Part shown: positions 6,884 to 15,041 of the stretch, piece after piece | Numbering within the stretch: the first letter of the stretch is position 1 | How the letters are laid out: the number at the start of each line of letters is the position of its first letter | Source of the DNA: Micromonospora parastrephiae | GTDB lineage: Bacteria > Actinomycetota > Actinomycetes > Mycobacteriales > Micromonosporaceae | Assembly (NCBI RefSeq): GCF_016802865.1 | Contig: NZ_JAEVHM010000032.1 | Span: 1 to 42,531, forward strand | Length of the DNA stretch: 42,531 bases | Reading direction: 5' to 3' | Notes under the pieces: model-generated | The model's database searches: none | The model's input: the letters and a program-made list of their open reading frames with translations, nothing else | Told to the model about the DNA's origin: nothing | Translations under genes and position numbers: made by a program

Positions 6884-7750
6884 TCAGGCCGTCTGCGCCA
6901 CGCTGATCCGTTGCGGGCCGGCGTAGACGTTCATGGTCCGGCCACGCAGGAAGCCGACCAGCGTCATCCCCGCCTCGTCGGCCAGCTCCACGGCCAGGGT
7001 GCTCGGCGCGGACACCGCGGCGAGCAGCGGCAGGCCGGCCATCCACGCCTTCTGGGTCAGCTCGAAGCTGGCCCGGCCGGAGACCAGCAGCAGGTACCCG
7101 GCCAGCGGCAGCCGCCGTTCCCGCACCGCCCAGCCGATCACCTTGTCCACCGCGTTGTGCCGGCCCACGTCCTCCCGGAGCACCACCAACTCGCCGGCGG
7201 GAGTGAAGAGCCCCGCCGCGTGCAGCCCGCCGGTGCGGTCGAAGCCGCGCTGGGCGGCCCGCAGCCGATCGGGCAGCTCGGCGAGGAGGGTGGCCGGCAC
7301 GGTGAGCGGGTCCGCCGCGACCGGAAACAGCGACCGGGTGCGGACCGCGTCGATGCTGGCCTTGCCGCAGACACCGCAGGAACTGGTCGTGTAGAAGTTC
7401 CGGGACGGGTCGGTGGTCGGCTCCGGTACGCCCGGGGCGAGCACCACGTCCACCACGTTGTACGTGTTCGGCGTCTCCGCGCCGGCGCAGAGCTGCGCCG
7501 TGTGCACGTCGTCGGTGGACCGGATCAGCCCCTCGGTGAGCAGGAACCCGATGGCCAGGTCCAGGTCGTCGCCGGGGGTGCGCATGGTGACGGCGAGCGG
7601 ACGGCGGCGGCCGGGGCCGGCAGCTCCGACCCGGATCTCCAGCGGCTCCTCCACGGCGAGCGTGTCCGGCCGGCGGACGGATCCACGCCCGTCGGCCGTC
7701 GCGTCCAGGTCGATCCGGAGTACGCCCCGTCGGTCAGTCGCCCGTCCCAT
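6884..7750 (-). CDS. fdhD: Formate dehydrogenase accessory sulfurtransferase FdhD
   Basis: The product has 288 residues. FdhD transfers sulfur to the molybdenum cofactor so that formate dehydrogenase becomes active. The catalytic loop is visible as [10 protein letters not shown], with the two conserved cysteines. Other family segments are VEEPLEIRV near the N-terminus, [37 protein letters not shown] and [18 protein letters not shown] 7750 gives the normal length, and CAGGAT lies six bases upstream as a possible -10 box. The gene is divergent from the mobA-like gene, consistent with a shared molybdoenzyme theme. No formate dehydrogenase lies in the window. Confidence 0.95.
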   Translation of the reverse strand: MGRATDRRGVLRIDLDATADGRGSVRRPDTLAVEEPLEIRVGAAGPGRRRPLAVTMRTPGDDLDLAIGFLLTEGLIRSTDDVHTAQLCAGAETPNTYNVVDVVLAPGVPEPTTDPSRNFYTTSSCGVCGKASIDAVRTRSLFPVAADPLTVPATLLAELPDRLRAAQRGFDRTGGLHAAGLFTPAGELVVLREDVGRHNAVDKVIGWAVRERRLPLAGYLLLVSGRASFELTQKAWMAGLPLLAAVSAPSTLAVELADEAGMTLVGFLRGRTMNVYAGPQRISVAQTA

Positions 7751-7840
7751 CCCGCCATCCTGCACCCCCCGGCGGTACGCCCGCACGGCCACCGGCCATC
7801 GCGCACCCGCCTCCGGCCACCGATGTGGTGACCGCGCGGC

Positions 7841-7846
7841 TACCGT
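7841..7846 (+). promoter_or_regulatory. -10 box TACCGT, likely leaderless start of the mobA-like gene
   Basis: TACCGT stands six bases before GTG 7853. No ribosome site lies between, which fits a leaderless transcript. Confidence 0.4.
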
Positions 7847-7852
7847 GGCCGG

Positions 7853-8521
7853 GTGGGGTCGTACGCCGCCGTGGTGCTCGCGGGTGGGGCCGCCCGACGG
7901 ATGGGTGGGGTGGACAAGCCCGCGCTTCCGGTCGGCGGCCGGTCGATGCGTGACCGGGTGCTGGCGGCCGTTGCCGATGCCGCGCCCCGGGTGCTGGTCG
8001 GCCCGGCCGAGGCCGTCCCGCCAGGTGTGCGGATCACCAGGGAGGATCCGCCCGGTGGGGGGCCGGTCGCCGCGACGGCCGCCGGGCTGGCCCTGCTCGA
8101 TCCCGACACGACCCGGGTCGCGTTGCTCGCCGCCGACCTGCCGCTGCTCACCCGCGCCGCGATCGGCGAGCTGCTGGCCCACCTCGACCCGGACGGCCGT
8201 CGAGCGGCGTCGGAGGGCGCCGCGGAGCCGGGACGTGGCGCCGGCCCCGCCGGGCCACAGCGGCCGTTCGACGGGGTGTGCTTCGTCGACGCCGACGGTC
8301 GGCGGCAGTCGCTCTGCGGAGTGTGGCGGGTCGCCGCACTACGCGCCGGGCTGGACCGGCTGACCGCGGAGCGCGACGGCGACCTGGCCGGGGCATCGGT
8401 GCGGGCGCTGCTGGGCGGTCTCCTCGTCGGGGAGGTGCCCTGGGGCGGTGCCGGCCCGCCGCCCTGGTTCGACTGCGACACTGACGAGGACGTACGCCGG
8501 GCGGAGGAGTGGGTGCGATGA
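7853..8521 (+). CDS. mobA: MobA-like molybdenum cofactor nucleotidyltransferase
   Basis: This 222-residue NTP-transferase has the nucleotide-binding signature [17 protein letters not shown] at residues 9-25. It is followed by [12 protein letters not shown], whose Asp is the expected metal ligand, and [11 protein letters not shown]. MobA attaches GMP to molybdopterin to make the guanine dinucleotide cofactor. CTP- or unknown-specific relatives share the motif, so the exact nucleotide is not proven. Residues 118-137 form a low-complexity Gly/Pro/Ala insertion ([13 protein letters not shown]). Its stop overlaps the next ATG as ATGA, so it is coupled to the DUF6457 gene. Nearby fdhD, moaA and moaD support the cofactor role. 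Confidence 0.85.
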   Translation: MGSYAAVVLAGGAARRMGGVDKPALPVGGRSMRDRVLAAVADAAPRVLVGPAEAVPPGVRITREDPPGGGPVAATAAGLALLDPDTTRVALLAADLPLLTRAAIGELLAHLDPDGRRAASEGAAEPGRGAGPAGPQRPFDGVCFVDADGRRQSLCGVWRVAALRAGLDRLTAERDGDLAGASVRALLGGLLVGEVPWGGAGPPPWFDCDTDEDVRRAEEWVR

Positions 8522-8802
8522 CCGTGCTGGACGACTGGGTCACGGCGGCCTGCGCCGAGCTGGACCTGGACGCGACCCGGGTGCCCGTGTCGGCGGTGCT
8601 GGACGTGGCCCGCGACGTCGCCCACCAGGTGCTGCGACCGGGCGCGCCGGTCAGCGCGTACCTGCTCGGGTTGGCGGTGGGCCGCGGTGCCGACCCGGCG
8701 GACGCCGCGGCGCGGCTCAGCGCCCTCGCGGCCAGCTGGCCGATCGAGCTGGGCGCCGACCGCCCCGACCCCGGGCCGGTGTCCGATCCCGGTCCGGGCT
8801 GA
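8518..8802 (+). CDS. DUF6457 domain protein
   Basis: This small acidic protein of 94 residues starts [18 protein letters not shown], followed by a helical Ala-rich body. It has no membrane segment and ends in a disordered Pro/Asp/Gly tail. It overlaps the mobA-like gene by four bases. This mobA-DUF6457 pairing is common in actinomycetes and suggests a helper role in molybdenum cofactor maturation, but the function is not established. GTG 8509 is an alternative in-frame start. Confidence 0.75.
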   Translation: MTVLDDWVTAACAELDLDATRVPVSAVLDVARDVAHQVLRPGAPVSAYLLGLAVGRGADPADAAARLSALAASWPIELGADRPDPGPVSDPGPG

Positions 8803-8853
8803 CTCGACCTCCGGACGGCGTGGGTAGGGTGACCGTGACGGACGGAGGCGATC

Positions 8854-9951
8854 ATGACGGCTGACCACCCCTCGGCCCCGGACGGTGAGCTGCCTGGCGG
8901 CGCGGCGGAATCGATCCTGCTCGACGAGCCCAGCACCACCGACCTGCGGGCCAAGGTGACCGAGGCGTGGCAGGAGTTCGCCCGCGCGCTCGCCGTACGC
9001 CTGCGGGAGTTGCCCGCGGGCGCGCACCTTGAGCTGACCCTGGATCCGACCGCCTCCGGGACCGGGGACGCCGTCTACTCGATCAGCGTCGACGTGGACG
9101 GCGCCGGCGGGCTCTCCGCGCGGGCGGTCGGCAACGCCGCCCTGCCAACGGGCTACCGGTTGGATCGCGCCGCGGTGGCGGACATGATCGCGCTCGGCTG
9201 GTCTCCGCCCGGGGTGGTCACCGGCTCGGGCAACTCCTTCGGCCTGGACGGTACGACGGCGGAGGCGACCCGGGTCGCCGCGCTGCTCTCCCGGACGCTG
9301 CGCGACGTCTACGGCGCCCCGCACCCGGCCTTCCTCGTCTACCTGGTGCAGGACGCCGAGGGCGAGCCGCTGGCCGTTGAGCCGCTGGGTACCGCGCGCA
9401 GCGAGTTCGGCCCGGACGCCGACGTCGAGGCCGACCTGGAGGAGGCGCTGGCCGAGGCTGCCGCCGCGCAGGTGGAGCGGGACGACGTGCTCGACCTCGC
9501 CGACCGGGTGCGCACGGTGGTCTCCACCATGCTCAAGTCCGACACCGACCGGTTGCAGGTCGACTCGGACGGCGACATCACCATCCGCGCCGGTTCGGCG
9601 ATGGTCTTCGTCCGGGTGCGCGACAACCCGCCCCTGGTGGACGTCTTCTCCCCGGTGCTCACCGAGGTGGAGCCGACCGAGCGGCTGTACGTCAAGCTCT
9701 CCGAGCTGACCAACCGGATGCCGATCGGCCGGCTCTACTGCGCCGACGACACGGTCTGGGCGTCCATCCCGGTGTTCGGCCGCAACTTCCAGGCCACGCA
9801 CCTGATGCTGGCCGTGCAGGTGATGACCGGCCTCGCGGACGAACTGGACGACCGGCTGCACGGCGAGTTCGGTGGCAAGCGGTTCTTCGGCGAGGGTGAC
9901 AAGCCGGTCCGCCGCGACGAGGCGAACCACCACACCGGCATGTACCTCTAG
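8854..9951 (+). CDS. YbjN / TY-Chap-type chaperone-like protein
   Basis: The 365-residue cytoplasmic protein has two similar-sized domains. The first (about 25-160) opens with TDLRAKVTEAWQEFARALAVRL and contains GWSPPG. An acidic helical linker (about 185-215, DADVEADLEEALAEAAAAQ) follows. The second (about 218-345) looks YbjN-like (LQVDSDGDITIRAGSAMVFVRV, then IPVFGRNFQATHLMLAVQVM). Such folds resemble type III secretion chaperones and are thought to bind protein partners; no partner is evident here. ATG 8854 has GGAGG five bases upstream. The stop TAG overlaps, on the opposite strand, the stop of an oxidoreductase remnant. Confidence 0.75.
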   Translation: MTADHPSAPDGELPGGAAESILLDEPSTTDLRAKVTEAWQEFARALAVRLRELPAGAHLELTLDPTASGTGDAVYSISVDVDGAGGLSARAVGNAALPTGYRLDRAAVADMIALGWSPPGVVTGSGNSFGLDGTTAEATRVAALLSRTLRDVYGAPHPAFLVYLVQDAEGEPLAVEPLGTARSEFGPDADVEADLEEALAEAAAAQVERDDVLDLADRVRTVVSTMLKSDTDRLQVDSDGDITIRAGSAMVFVRVRDNPPLVDVFSPVLTEVEPTERLYVKLSELTNRMPIGRLYCADDTVWASIPVFGRNFQATHLMLAVQVMTGLADELDDRLHGEFGGKRFFGEGDKPVRRDEANHHTGMYL

Positions 9952-10035
9952 GAGACGTCCAACAGCGTCTTGCCGACCGTCGCGCGCGCCTCGATGGCGG
10001 TGTGCGCGTCGGCGGCGGTTGAACCAGGCTTGAGG
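9948..10035 (-). pseudogene. 3' remnant of a quinone oxidoreductase / zinc-type dehydrogenase
   Basis: On the minus strand this short stretch reads, to a TAG, residues ending AADAHTAIEARATVGKTLLDVS. That is the usual last helix and strand of NADPH:quinone reductase-type MDR dehydrogenases (AHxAIExRxTVGKxLL). Nothing upstream continues the protein, because the Lrp coding sequence begins at once. So only about 28 codons survive, presumably after a deletion that fused the region to the Lrp gene end. The frame runs through the Lrp stop region. Confidence 0.7.
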
Positions 10036-10497
10036 TCAAGCCCCGGTGGACGGGCCGACGCCCGGGGATTCCACCAGCCGGGACAGGACGATGGTGCTGC
10101 GGGTGGAGGTCACGAAGGACTCGGCGCGCAGCCGCTCCAGGGCCGCCTCCAGGTGGGAGATGTCGGCGGCGCGCAGGTGCACCAGCGCGTCGGCCTCGCC
10201 GGAGACGGTGTACGCGCCGACCACCTCCGGGTGTCGGCGGGCGGCCACCCCGATCTGCGCGGGGGTGGTCCGACCGGCGCAGAACAGCTCGACGAACGCC
10301 TCGGTGGTCCAGCCGACGGCGGCCGGATCGACCACGGCCGTGAATCCCCTGATCACGCCGGTGGCCCGGAGCCGGTCGACCCGACGCTTGACCGCTGGGG
10401 CGGAGAGTGACACCCGGGTGCCGATGTCGGCGTACGACGCACGGGCGTCGGCGACGAGCAACGCAATGATCCGCTGGTCTACCGCGTCTATCTGCAA
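10036..10497 (-). CDS. Lrp/AsnC family transcriptional regulator
   Basis: The 153-residue product has an N-terminal winged helix-turn-helix (about 3-60, DQRIIALLVADARASYADIGTRVSLSAPAVKRRVDRL). A RAM effector-binding domain follows (about 65-142, AFVELFCAGRTTPAQIGVAARRHPEVVGAYTVSGEADALVHL). TTG 10497 (MQIDAVDQRI) is chosen for fit to the family; an in-frame TTG at 10518 would add seven residues. It is divergent from dimethylargininase across about 70 AT-richer bases. It therefore probably controls that gene in response to an amino acid such as arginine, ornithine or leucine. The C-terminal tail (PGVGPSTGA) looks extended and borders the oxidoreductase remnant, so the natural stop may have been altered. 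Confidence 0.92.
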   Translation of the reverse strand: MQIDAVDQRIIALLVADARASYADIGTRVSLSAPAVKRRVDRLRATGVIRGFTAVVDPAAVGWTTEAFVELFCAGRTTPAQIGVAARRHPEVVGAYTVSGEADALVHLRAADISHLEAALERLRAESFVTSTRSTIVLSRLVESPGVGPSTGA

Positions 10498-10551
10498 CGT
10501 TCCGCCTCTGGGAAGCAACGGTTGTGGCTGTTACCAAAGTTCTACGGTACC

Positions 10552-10557
10552 TACTCT
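10552..10557 (+). promoter_or_regulatory. -10 box TACTCT before dimethylargininase
   Basis: TACTCT is eight bases upstream of GTG 10566 in the Lrp-ddaH divergent region. No ribosome site is seen, consistent with a leaderless mRNA that Lrp could control. Confidence 0.4.
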
Positions 10558-10565
10558 TGGTGACC

Positions 10566-11390
10566 GTGAACCAGCAGCGAGTCCCGCGAAAGCGGACATA
10601 TCTCATGTGCTCGCCCGAGCACTTCGCGGTCGAGTACGCGATCAACCCGTGGATGGACATGACCACCCCGGTGGATCGGGAACTGGCCGTCAAGCAGTGG
10701 GACCGGTTGCGCGAGACGCTGGTCGGCCTCGACCACGAGGTGCACCTGCTCACCCCCGAGCCGGGCCTGCCCGACATGGTCTACGCCGCCAACGGCGCGT
10801 TCGTGGTGGACGGCAGCGTCTACGGCGCCCGCTTCAAGCACGAGCAGCGGGCCGCCGAGGCCGCCACGCACCACGCCTTCTACGAGTCGCAGGGCTGGCG
10901 GTTCATCGCGCCGAGTGAGACCAACGAGGGCGAGGGTGACTTCGCGTACGTGCCGGAGGCGCACGGCGGTCTGATCCTGGCCGGGCACGGCTTCCGTACC
11001 GAGATTCCGGCGCACGCCGAGGCGCAGGAGGCGCTGGGTCGACCGGTGGTGTCGCTGCGCCTGATCGACCCGCGGTTCTACCACCTCGATGTGGCGCTCG
11101 CCGCCATCGACGACTCGAACGTCGTCTACTTCCCCGGGGCGTTCTCGGCGGCCAGCCAGCGGGTGCTGACCCAACTCTTCCCGGATGCGGTGCTCGCGGA
11201 CGACGAGGACGCCATGGCCTTCGGGCTCAACCTGGTCAGCGACGGCGCGAACGTGGTGCTCAACAGCGAGGCCACTCGTCTGGCCGGCAAGCTCAAGGCC
11301 GCCGGCTACAACCCGGTCCCGGTCGAGTTGGGCGAGCTGAAGAGGGGCGGCGGCAGCGTGAAGTGCTGCATCGCCGAACTGCGGCACTGA
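10566..11390 (+). CDS. ddaH: Dimethylargininase (DDAH), amidinotransferase fold
   Basis: The 274-residue enzyme belongs to the guanidino-group-modifying superfamily. It hydrolyses dimethylarginine to citrulline and dimethylamine, or acts on arginine-like substrates. Recognisable segments are RTYLMCSPEHFAVEYAINPWMD at the start, PDMVYAANGAFV, EGEGDF with the acidic residues of the active site, FYHLDVALA with the catalytic His, and GGGSVKCC near the end with catalytic Cys at about 267. GTG 10566 fits a leaderless start; GTG 10560 and ATG 10524 are in frame. The divergent Lrp gene is the likely regulator. In many actinomycetes an ornithine aminotransferase follows; here the gene is closed off by a strong hairpin. 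Confidence 0.9.
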   Translation: MNQQRVPRKRTYLMCSPEHFAVEYAINPWMDMTTPVDRELAVKQWDRLRETLVGLDHEVHLLTPEPGLPDMVYAANGAFVVDGSVYGARFKHEQRAAEAATHHAFYESQGWRFIAPSETNEGEGDFAYVPEAHGGLILAGHGFRTEIPAHAEAQEALGRPVVSLRLIDPRFYHLDVALAAIDDSNVVYFPGAFSAASQRVLTQLFPDAVLADDEDAMAFGLNLVSDGANVVLNSEATRLAGKLKAAGYNPVPVELGELKRGGGSVKCCIAELRH

Positions 11391-11410
11391 CCCGAGCACT
11401 GCCGCGTACG

Positions 11411-11447
11411 TCAGGGGCCGATCTCCCGTGGGGAGGTCGGCCCCTGA
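11411..11447. terminator. Strong hairpin between ddaH and the solute-binding protein gene
   Basis: Arms TCAGGGGCCGATCTCCC and GGGAGGTCGGCCCCTGA pair over 17 positions with one G-T wobble around a GTG loop. No U-run follows, so it is the GC-rich actinomycete type. It lies between convergent genes and may stop transcription both ways. Confidence 0.85.
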
Positions 11448-11465
11448 TTCCGCTGCGGCGGGCGG

Positions 11466-12653
11466 TCAGCCCAGCGTGGCCAGCTCGTTGATCAGCACGT
11501 TCGACATGACCTGACCGTCGCGCTGCACCTCCCGCAGGTACCACTTCTGCTGCGGGGTACGCGGCTGGTTGAACTGCCAGATCCCGCGCGGGCTGTCGAT
11601 CTGGCCGATCTTGCCCAGCGCCAGGTTGACCTGCTGCGGCGTCGGCTTCCCACCGGTCAGCTGGATGGCCTGGTCGAGCACCTGCGCCGCGTCGTACGAC
11701 GCCATGGCGTACGTGGTGGGCGTGACCTGGTACTTCTTGCGGTACGCCGAGGCGAAGACCCGGTTGGAGGTGTTGTTCAGGTCGGCCGAGTAGTTCAGCG
11801 CGGTCTGGATGCCCAGCGCGTGGTCCTTCAGGCTCTCCAGCACGGTGCCCTCGGTGAGGAAGCCGGGTGCGTAGACGGGGCCGGAGAACTTCTCGCGCAG
11901 CTGCTTGATGAACTCCACCGCGGCGGCGCCGGCGTAGAAGCAGAAGACCGCCGTCGGCTTCTTGGCCAGTGCCCTGTTGATGTCCACGGTGAACGCGGTC
12001 TTCCCCGGGTTGGGGTTGGCGCTGGTGTAGGTCACCGGGTCGGCGATCCGCGGGTCGGTGGCGCCGAACTCCTGCCGGAAGCCCCGCACCACGTCCGGGC
12101 TGCCGACGTTCTCCGGCATGATGATCGCGATACGGCCGTTGGCCGGGAGTTGATCGCGCAGGTAGCGGCCCAGCGCCCGGCCGGCCTCGTCCAGCACGTA
12201 GGACGTCCGCCAGATGTAGAAGACGCTCTGTAGGCTGCTCGGCGAGGCGTTGGAGCCGATCAGGGGGACCCGGGCCTGCTCCACGGTGTCCCGGATGCCG
12301 ACCATCACCGCCGAGTTGACGACCCCGGTGAGCGCCAGCACACCCTGCTTGAGCAGTTCGTCGACGGCGGCCTTGCCGGTCTTGGCGCTGTCACCCTCGT
12401 CGGCGGTCAACAGGTTGACCGGGTGCCCGCCCAACCGCTGATCGTGCAGGTCGAGGAAGAGCTGGAAGCCGTTGGTGATGTCGTCACCGATGCTCTTCAG
12501 TCCGCCGGCCTGGGGCGTGATCAACCCGATCTTGATCGGGCCCCGGTCGGCCGCGGGCTGGGCGTCGGTGTCGGAGCCGCATCCGGCGGCGAATCCGGTG
12601 GTACCGAGCGCGGCCAACAGTTGGAGCGCCCGCCTGCGATTCATCTGCGACAC
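11466..12653 (-). CDS. Branched-chain-amino-acid-type ABC solute-binding lipoprotein
   Basis: The 395-residue protein starts with a twin-arginine-like signal (MNRRRALQLLAALG) and a lipobox FAAGC. It is thus probably exported by Tat and anchored as a lipoprotein. The mature part is a type I periplasmic-binding fold (IKIGLITPQAGGLKSIGDDITNGFQLFLDLH, then LALTGVVNSAVMVGIRD and YASYDAAQVLDQAI-like segments), as in LivK/amide/urea receptors. The GTG start at 12653 has AAGGAA upstream. No permease or ATPase gene lies nearby, so it may serve a transporter elsewhere or act as a sensor. The exact ligand cannot be read from sequence. Confidence 0.88.
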   Translation of the reverse strand: MSQMNRRRALQLLAALGTTGFAAGCGSDTDAQPAADRGPIKIGLITPQAGGLKSIGDDITNGFQLFLDLHDQRLGGHPVNLLTADEGDSAKTGKAAVDELLKQGVLALTGVVNSAVMVGIRDTVEQARVPLIGSNASPSSLQSVFYIWRTSYVLDEAGRALGRYLRDQLPANGRIAIIMPENVGSPDVVRGFRQEFGATDPRIADPVTYTSANPNPGKTAFTVDINRALAKKPTAVFCFYAGAAAVEFIKQLREKFSGPVYAPGFLTEGTVLESLKDHALGIQTALNYSADLNNTSNRVFASAYRKKYQVTPTTYAMASYDAAQVLDQAIQLTGGKPTPQQVNLALGKIGQIDSPRGIWQFNQPRTPQQKWYLREVQRDGQVMSNVLINELATLG

Positions 12654-12735
12654 CGAGTTCCTTTCCAGGAGCGTTGCAGGGCAGAACTCACCGCCCCTCC
12701 GGCGTTCTACCTGCTCCGCGACGCTGCGTCAATGG

Positions 12736-13532
12736 CTAGTGATCATCGTGCAGGGACCGCAACACATCGAGGACCCGGGGCCAGGCCGAGGACTGCGGGT
12801 CGATGAGCCCGAAATGCTCGTGTCCGGGCAGTTCAAGAAGGGAAATATCGGATCCTGCGGCACGAGCTGCCACGACGAAATCGCGGCTCATCGCCACCGG
12901 CACCTGCCGATCCTCCGAACCGTGTACGACTACCGTGCGTGTTCGTACGGGCACCAACATCCGTGGATCTGCCGCCGCGTACCGATCCGGGACCTCGTCC
13001 GGGCCGCCACCGAGCAGCGCCGCCACCGCGCCGGAGTCCAGATCCCGCCGGTACGCCTCGCCCAGGTCGGCCACCGGGGCCAGGGCCAGCACCCCGCCCA
13101 CCGTGGTCGGCGCGGTGGCCGCCACGTACAGCGCCAGGTGGCCGCCGGCGGAGTGCCCGACCAGAAGCGGCGCACCCCGGGTGACCCGGCCGGGCAGCGC
13201 CTCGGCGGCCAACCCGGGCAGCGCGGCGACGCCGTCAGAGCGTCGGTCAGCGTGCCCGGCCAGCCACCGCCGGGCTGCCCGGTGCGCCGGTACTCCACCT
13301 GCGCCACCGGGTACCCCAGCGCGGCGAGCGCGGCGGCCAGCGGCCCGGTGTGCCGCCGGTCGTACTCGGCCCGCCAGAAGCCACCGTGCACCACGACGAC
13401 CAGAGGCCGGGCCGGTCCGGTGCCCGCCGGGAAACGCAGGTCGGCAACCTGGTCCGGGTGATCGCCGTACGCCACGGTGCGGTCGGGCTCCGGGGCGGGC
13501 CGGGTCAGCACGGCACGCGGGTCGGCAGGCAT
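12736..13532 (-). pseudogene. Alpha/beta hydrolase (esterase/lipase type), frameshifted
   Basis: The N-terminal part, from ATG 13532 (MPADPRAVLTRP), carries the oxyanion motif VVVVHGGFWRAEYDRRH and runs to WPGTLTDAL. The protein then continues in a different frame with DGVAALPGLAAEALPGR. This part has the nucleophile elbow LLVGHSAGGHLALYVA, the acid in VVVHGSEDRQVP and the catalytic His in LPGHEHFGL, ending at 12736. The frames meet at about 13236-13240. Adding one G there gives a normal hydrolase of about 265 residues. All catalytic parts are present, so the break is recent or a sequencing error. Relatives hydrolyse small esters or formylkynurenine-like substrates; the substrate here is unknown. 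Confidence 0.85.
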
Positions 13533-13625
13533 GGCGCGACGGTAGCGCGCCCCGCCCGGGTGGTTCGGCCCCGGTAGTCGGTCCCGCCCGGCATGGGTTG
13601 CGTCCCCTGGGTAAAGATGGACCCC

Positions 13626-14219
13626 ATGACCGAAGCGCGCTCCGCTGGACAGAACGACGAGCCCGGCCCCGACGAGTCCGGCCACTCCGGCACCGTTGTG
13701 GTGGTCGGCCCGGACGGCCGGCCGATCGGCACGATGCAGACCGACGAGGGCCAGGGCGAGGACCCGACCCGCCTGGTCGAACAGCCGGCCAAGGTGATGC
13801 GGATCGGCAGCATGATCAAGCAACTGCTGGAGGAGGTGAAGGCCGCACCTCTGGACGACGCCAGCCGTAACCGGATGCGGGAGATCCACGAGCGCTCGAT
13901 CGTCGAGCTCAAGGAGGGCCTCGCCCCCGAGCTGCGCGACGAGCTGGAACGCATCTCGCTGCCCTTCACCGAGGACAAGGCCCCCAGCGAGGGCGAGCTG
14001 CGGATCGCCCACGCCCAGCTCGTCGGCTGGCTGGAGGGCCTGTTCCACGGCATCCAGGCGGCCCTGGTGGCCCAACAGATGGCCGCCCGGGTCCAGTTGG
14101 AGCAGATGCGCGGCGGCCGGCAGGCCCTGCCCAGCGGCCCCGGCGGGATGGTCCCCGGGATCCCGGGCATCGCCCAGCCCGGCGGTGGCGAAGGTCACAA
14201 CACCGGCCAGTACCTCTGA
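13626..14219 (+). CDS. bpa: Bacterial proteasome activator Bpa
   Basis: The 197-residue protein matches the actinobacterial ATP-independent proteasome activator. A disordered acidic N-terminus with VVVVGPDGRPIG is followed by a four-helix core. The core contains PAKVMRIGSMIKQLLEEVKAAPLDDASRNRMREIHERSIVELKEGL in pieces, then LRIAHAQLVGWLEGLFHGIQAALVAQQMAARVQLEQM. The extreme C-terminus is GQYL, the motif that docks into 20S proteasome pockets. Bpa rings open the core particle gate for degradation of unfolded or specific proteins. ATG 13626 is chosen; ATG 13617 (MDP) is an alternative. The upstream AAAGAT box, seven bases before 13626, fits a leaderless start. Confidence 0.93.
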   Translation: MTEARSAGQNDEPGPDESGHSGTVVVVGPDGRPIGTMQTDEGQGEDPTRLVEQPAKVMRIGSMIKQLLEEVKAAPLDDASRNRMREIHERSIVELKEGLAPELRDELERISLPFTEDKAPSEGELRIAHAQLVGWLEGLFHGIQAALVAQQMAARVQLEQMRGGRQALPSGPGGMVPGIPGIAQPGGGEGHNTGQYL

Positions 14220-14228
14220 GCGACCCGC

Positions 14229-15041
14229 TCAGTCCACCCCGAAGAGCTTCTCCAGATACGCCGCCACGCCGTCCTCGGTGTTCGCCGTCGTCACCTCGTC
14301 GGCGACCGCCAGGACGGCGCGGTGCGCGTTGGCCACCGCCACACCGCGCCCGGCCCAGGTGAGCATCGGCAGGTCGTTGGGCATGTCGCCGAAGGCCAGC
14401 ACGTCCGCCGCGGCCACGCCGAGGCGGTCGCAGTACCAGTCGAGCCCGGCCGCCTTCGTCACCCCCGCCGCGGAGATCTCCACCAGGCCGGAGTTCGACG
14501 AGTGCGTCGCCTCGGCCAGCCCGGTCACCGCCGCGGCCACCAGCGCGGCGAAGGCGTCCGGGTCCTGCTCGCCGGCCCGGGCGAGCAGCTTCACCGCCGG
14601 GACGGACAGCAGCTCCTCCGGCGTGGCCACCGGCCGGATCGCCTCGTGGTCGGCGTCCCAGCGCAGCGGGTACTGCGTCTCGTGCCGCATTTCCCGGCTG
14701 TCCAGGATCTCCACCGCGAAGCTGATCCCGGGCACCTCCGCACGCAGCCGCTCGGCCACCTCGGCCAGGTGCTGCGGGGCGAGCGGGTCGGCGCGCAGCA
14801 CCTCGTCGCGGACCGGGTCGTAGACCACGGCGCCGTTGGCGCAGACCGCCGGTAGCGGCTCGGCGAGCTGGTCGTACACCATCTTGAGCCAGCGGACCGG
14901 GCGGCCGGTGACCAGCACGACCGGCGTGCCCCGCGCGGAGATCCGCGCGAGCACGTCGGCGGTGCGCGGGCTCACGGTGTGGTCGTCGCGGATCAGTGTG
15001 CCGTCGATGTCGGTGGCGATCAGGCGGGGCGTCTCTCGCAT
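14229..15041 (-). CDS. HAD-superfamily (Cof-type) phosphatase
   Basis: The 270-residue protein has the four HAD motifs: IATDIDGTLIRDD (nucleophile Asp), VVLVTGRP, VKLLAR and FGDMPNDLPML. The long cap domain between motifs II and III is of Cof/type IIB. It hydrolyses a phosphorylated metabolite, probably a sugar phosphate or similar; the substrate is not known. It overlaps the upstream homologue by one base (TGATG), so the two are translated together and arose by tandem duplication. It ends 9 bases from the convergent bpa gene. Confidence 0.9.
   Translation of the reverse strand: MRETPRLIATDIDGTLIRDDHTVSPRTADVLARISARGTPVVLVTGRPVRWLKMVYDQLAEPLPAVCANGAVVYDPVRDEVLRADPLAPQHLAEVAERLRAEVPGISFAVEILDSREMRHETQYPLRWDADHEAIRPVATPEELLSVPAVKLLARAGEQDPDAFAALVAAAVTGLAEATHSSNSGLVEISAAGVTKAAGLDWYCDRLGVAAADVLAFGDMPNDLPMLTWAGRGVAVANAHRAVLAVADEVTTANTEDGVAAYLEKLFGVD

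Noticed and set aside
377..8802. A Moco riboswitch near the cofactor genes
   Set aside because: No leader long enough exists: moaA and moaD are coupled to upstream genes, and the mobA-like gene looks leaderless.
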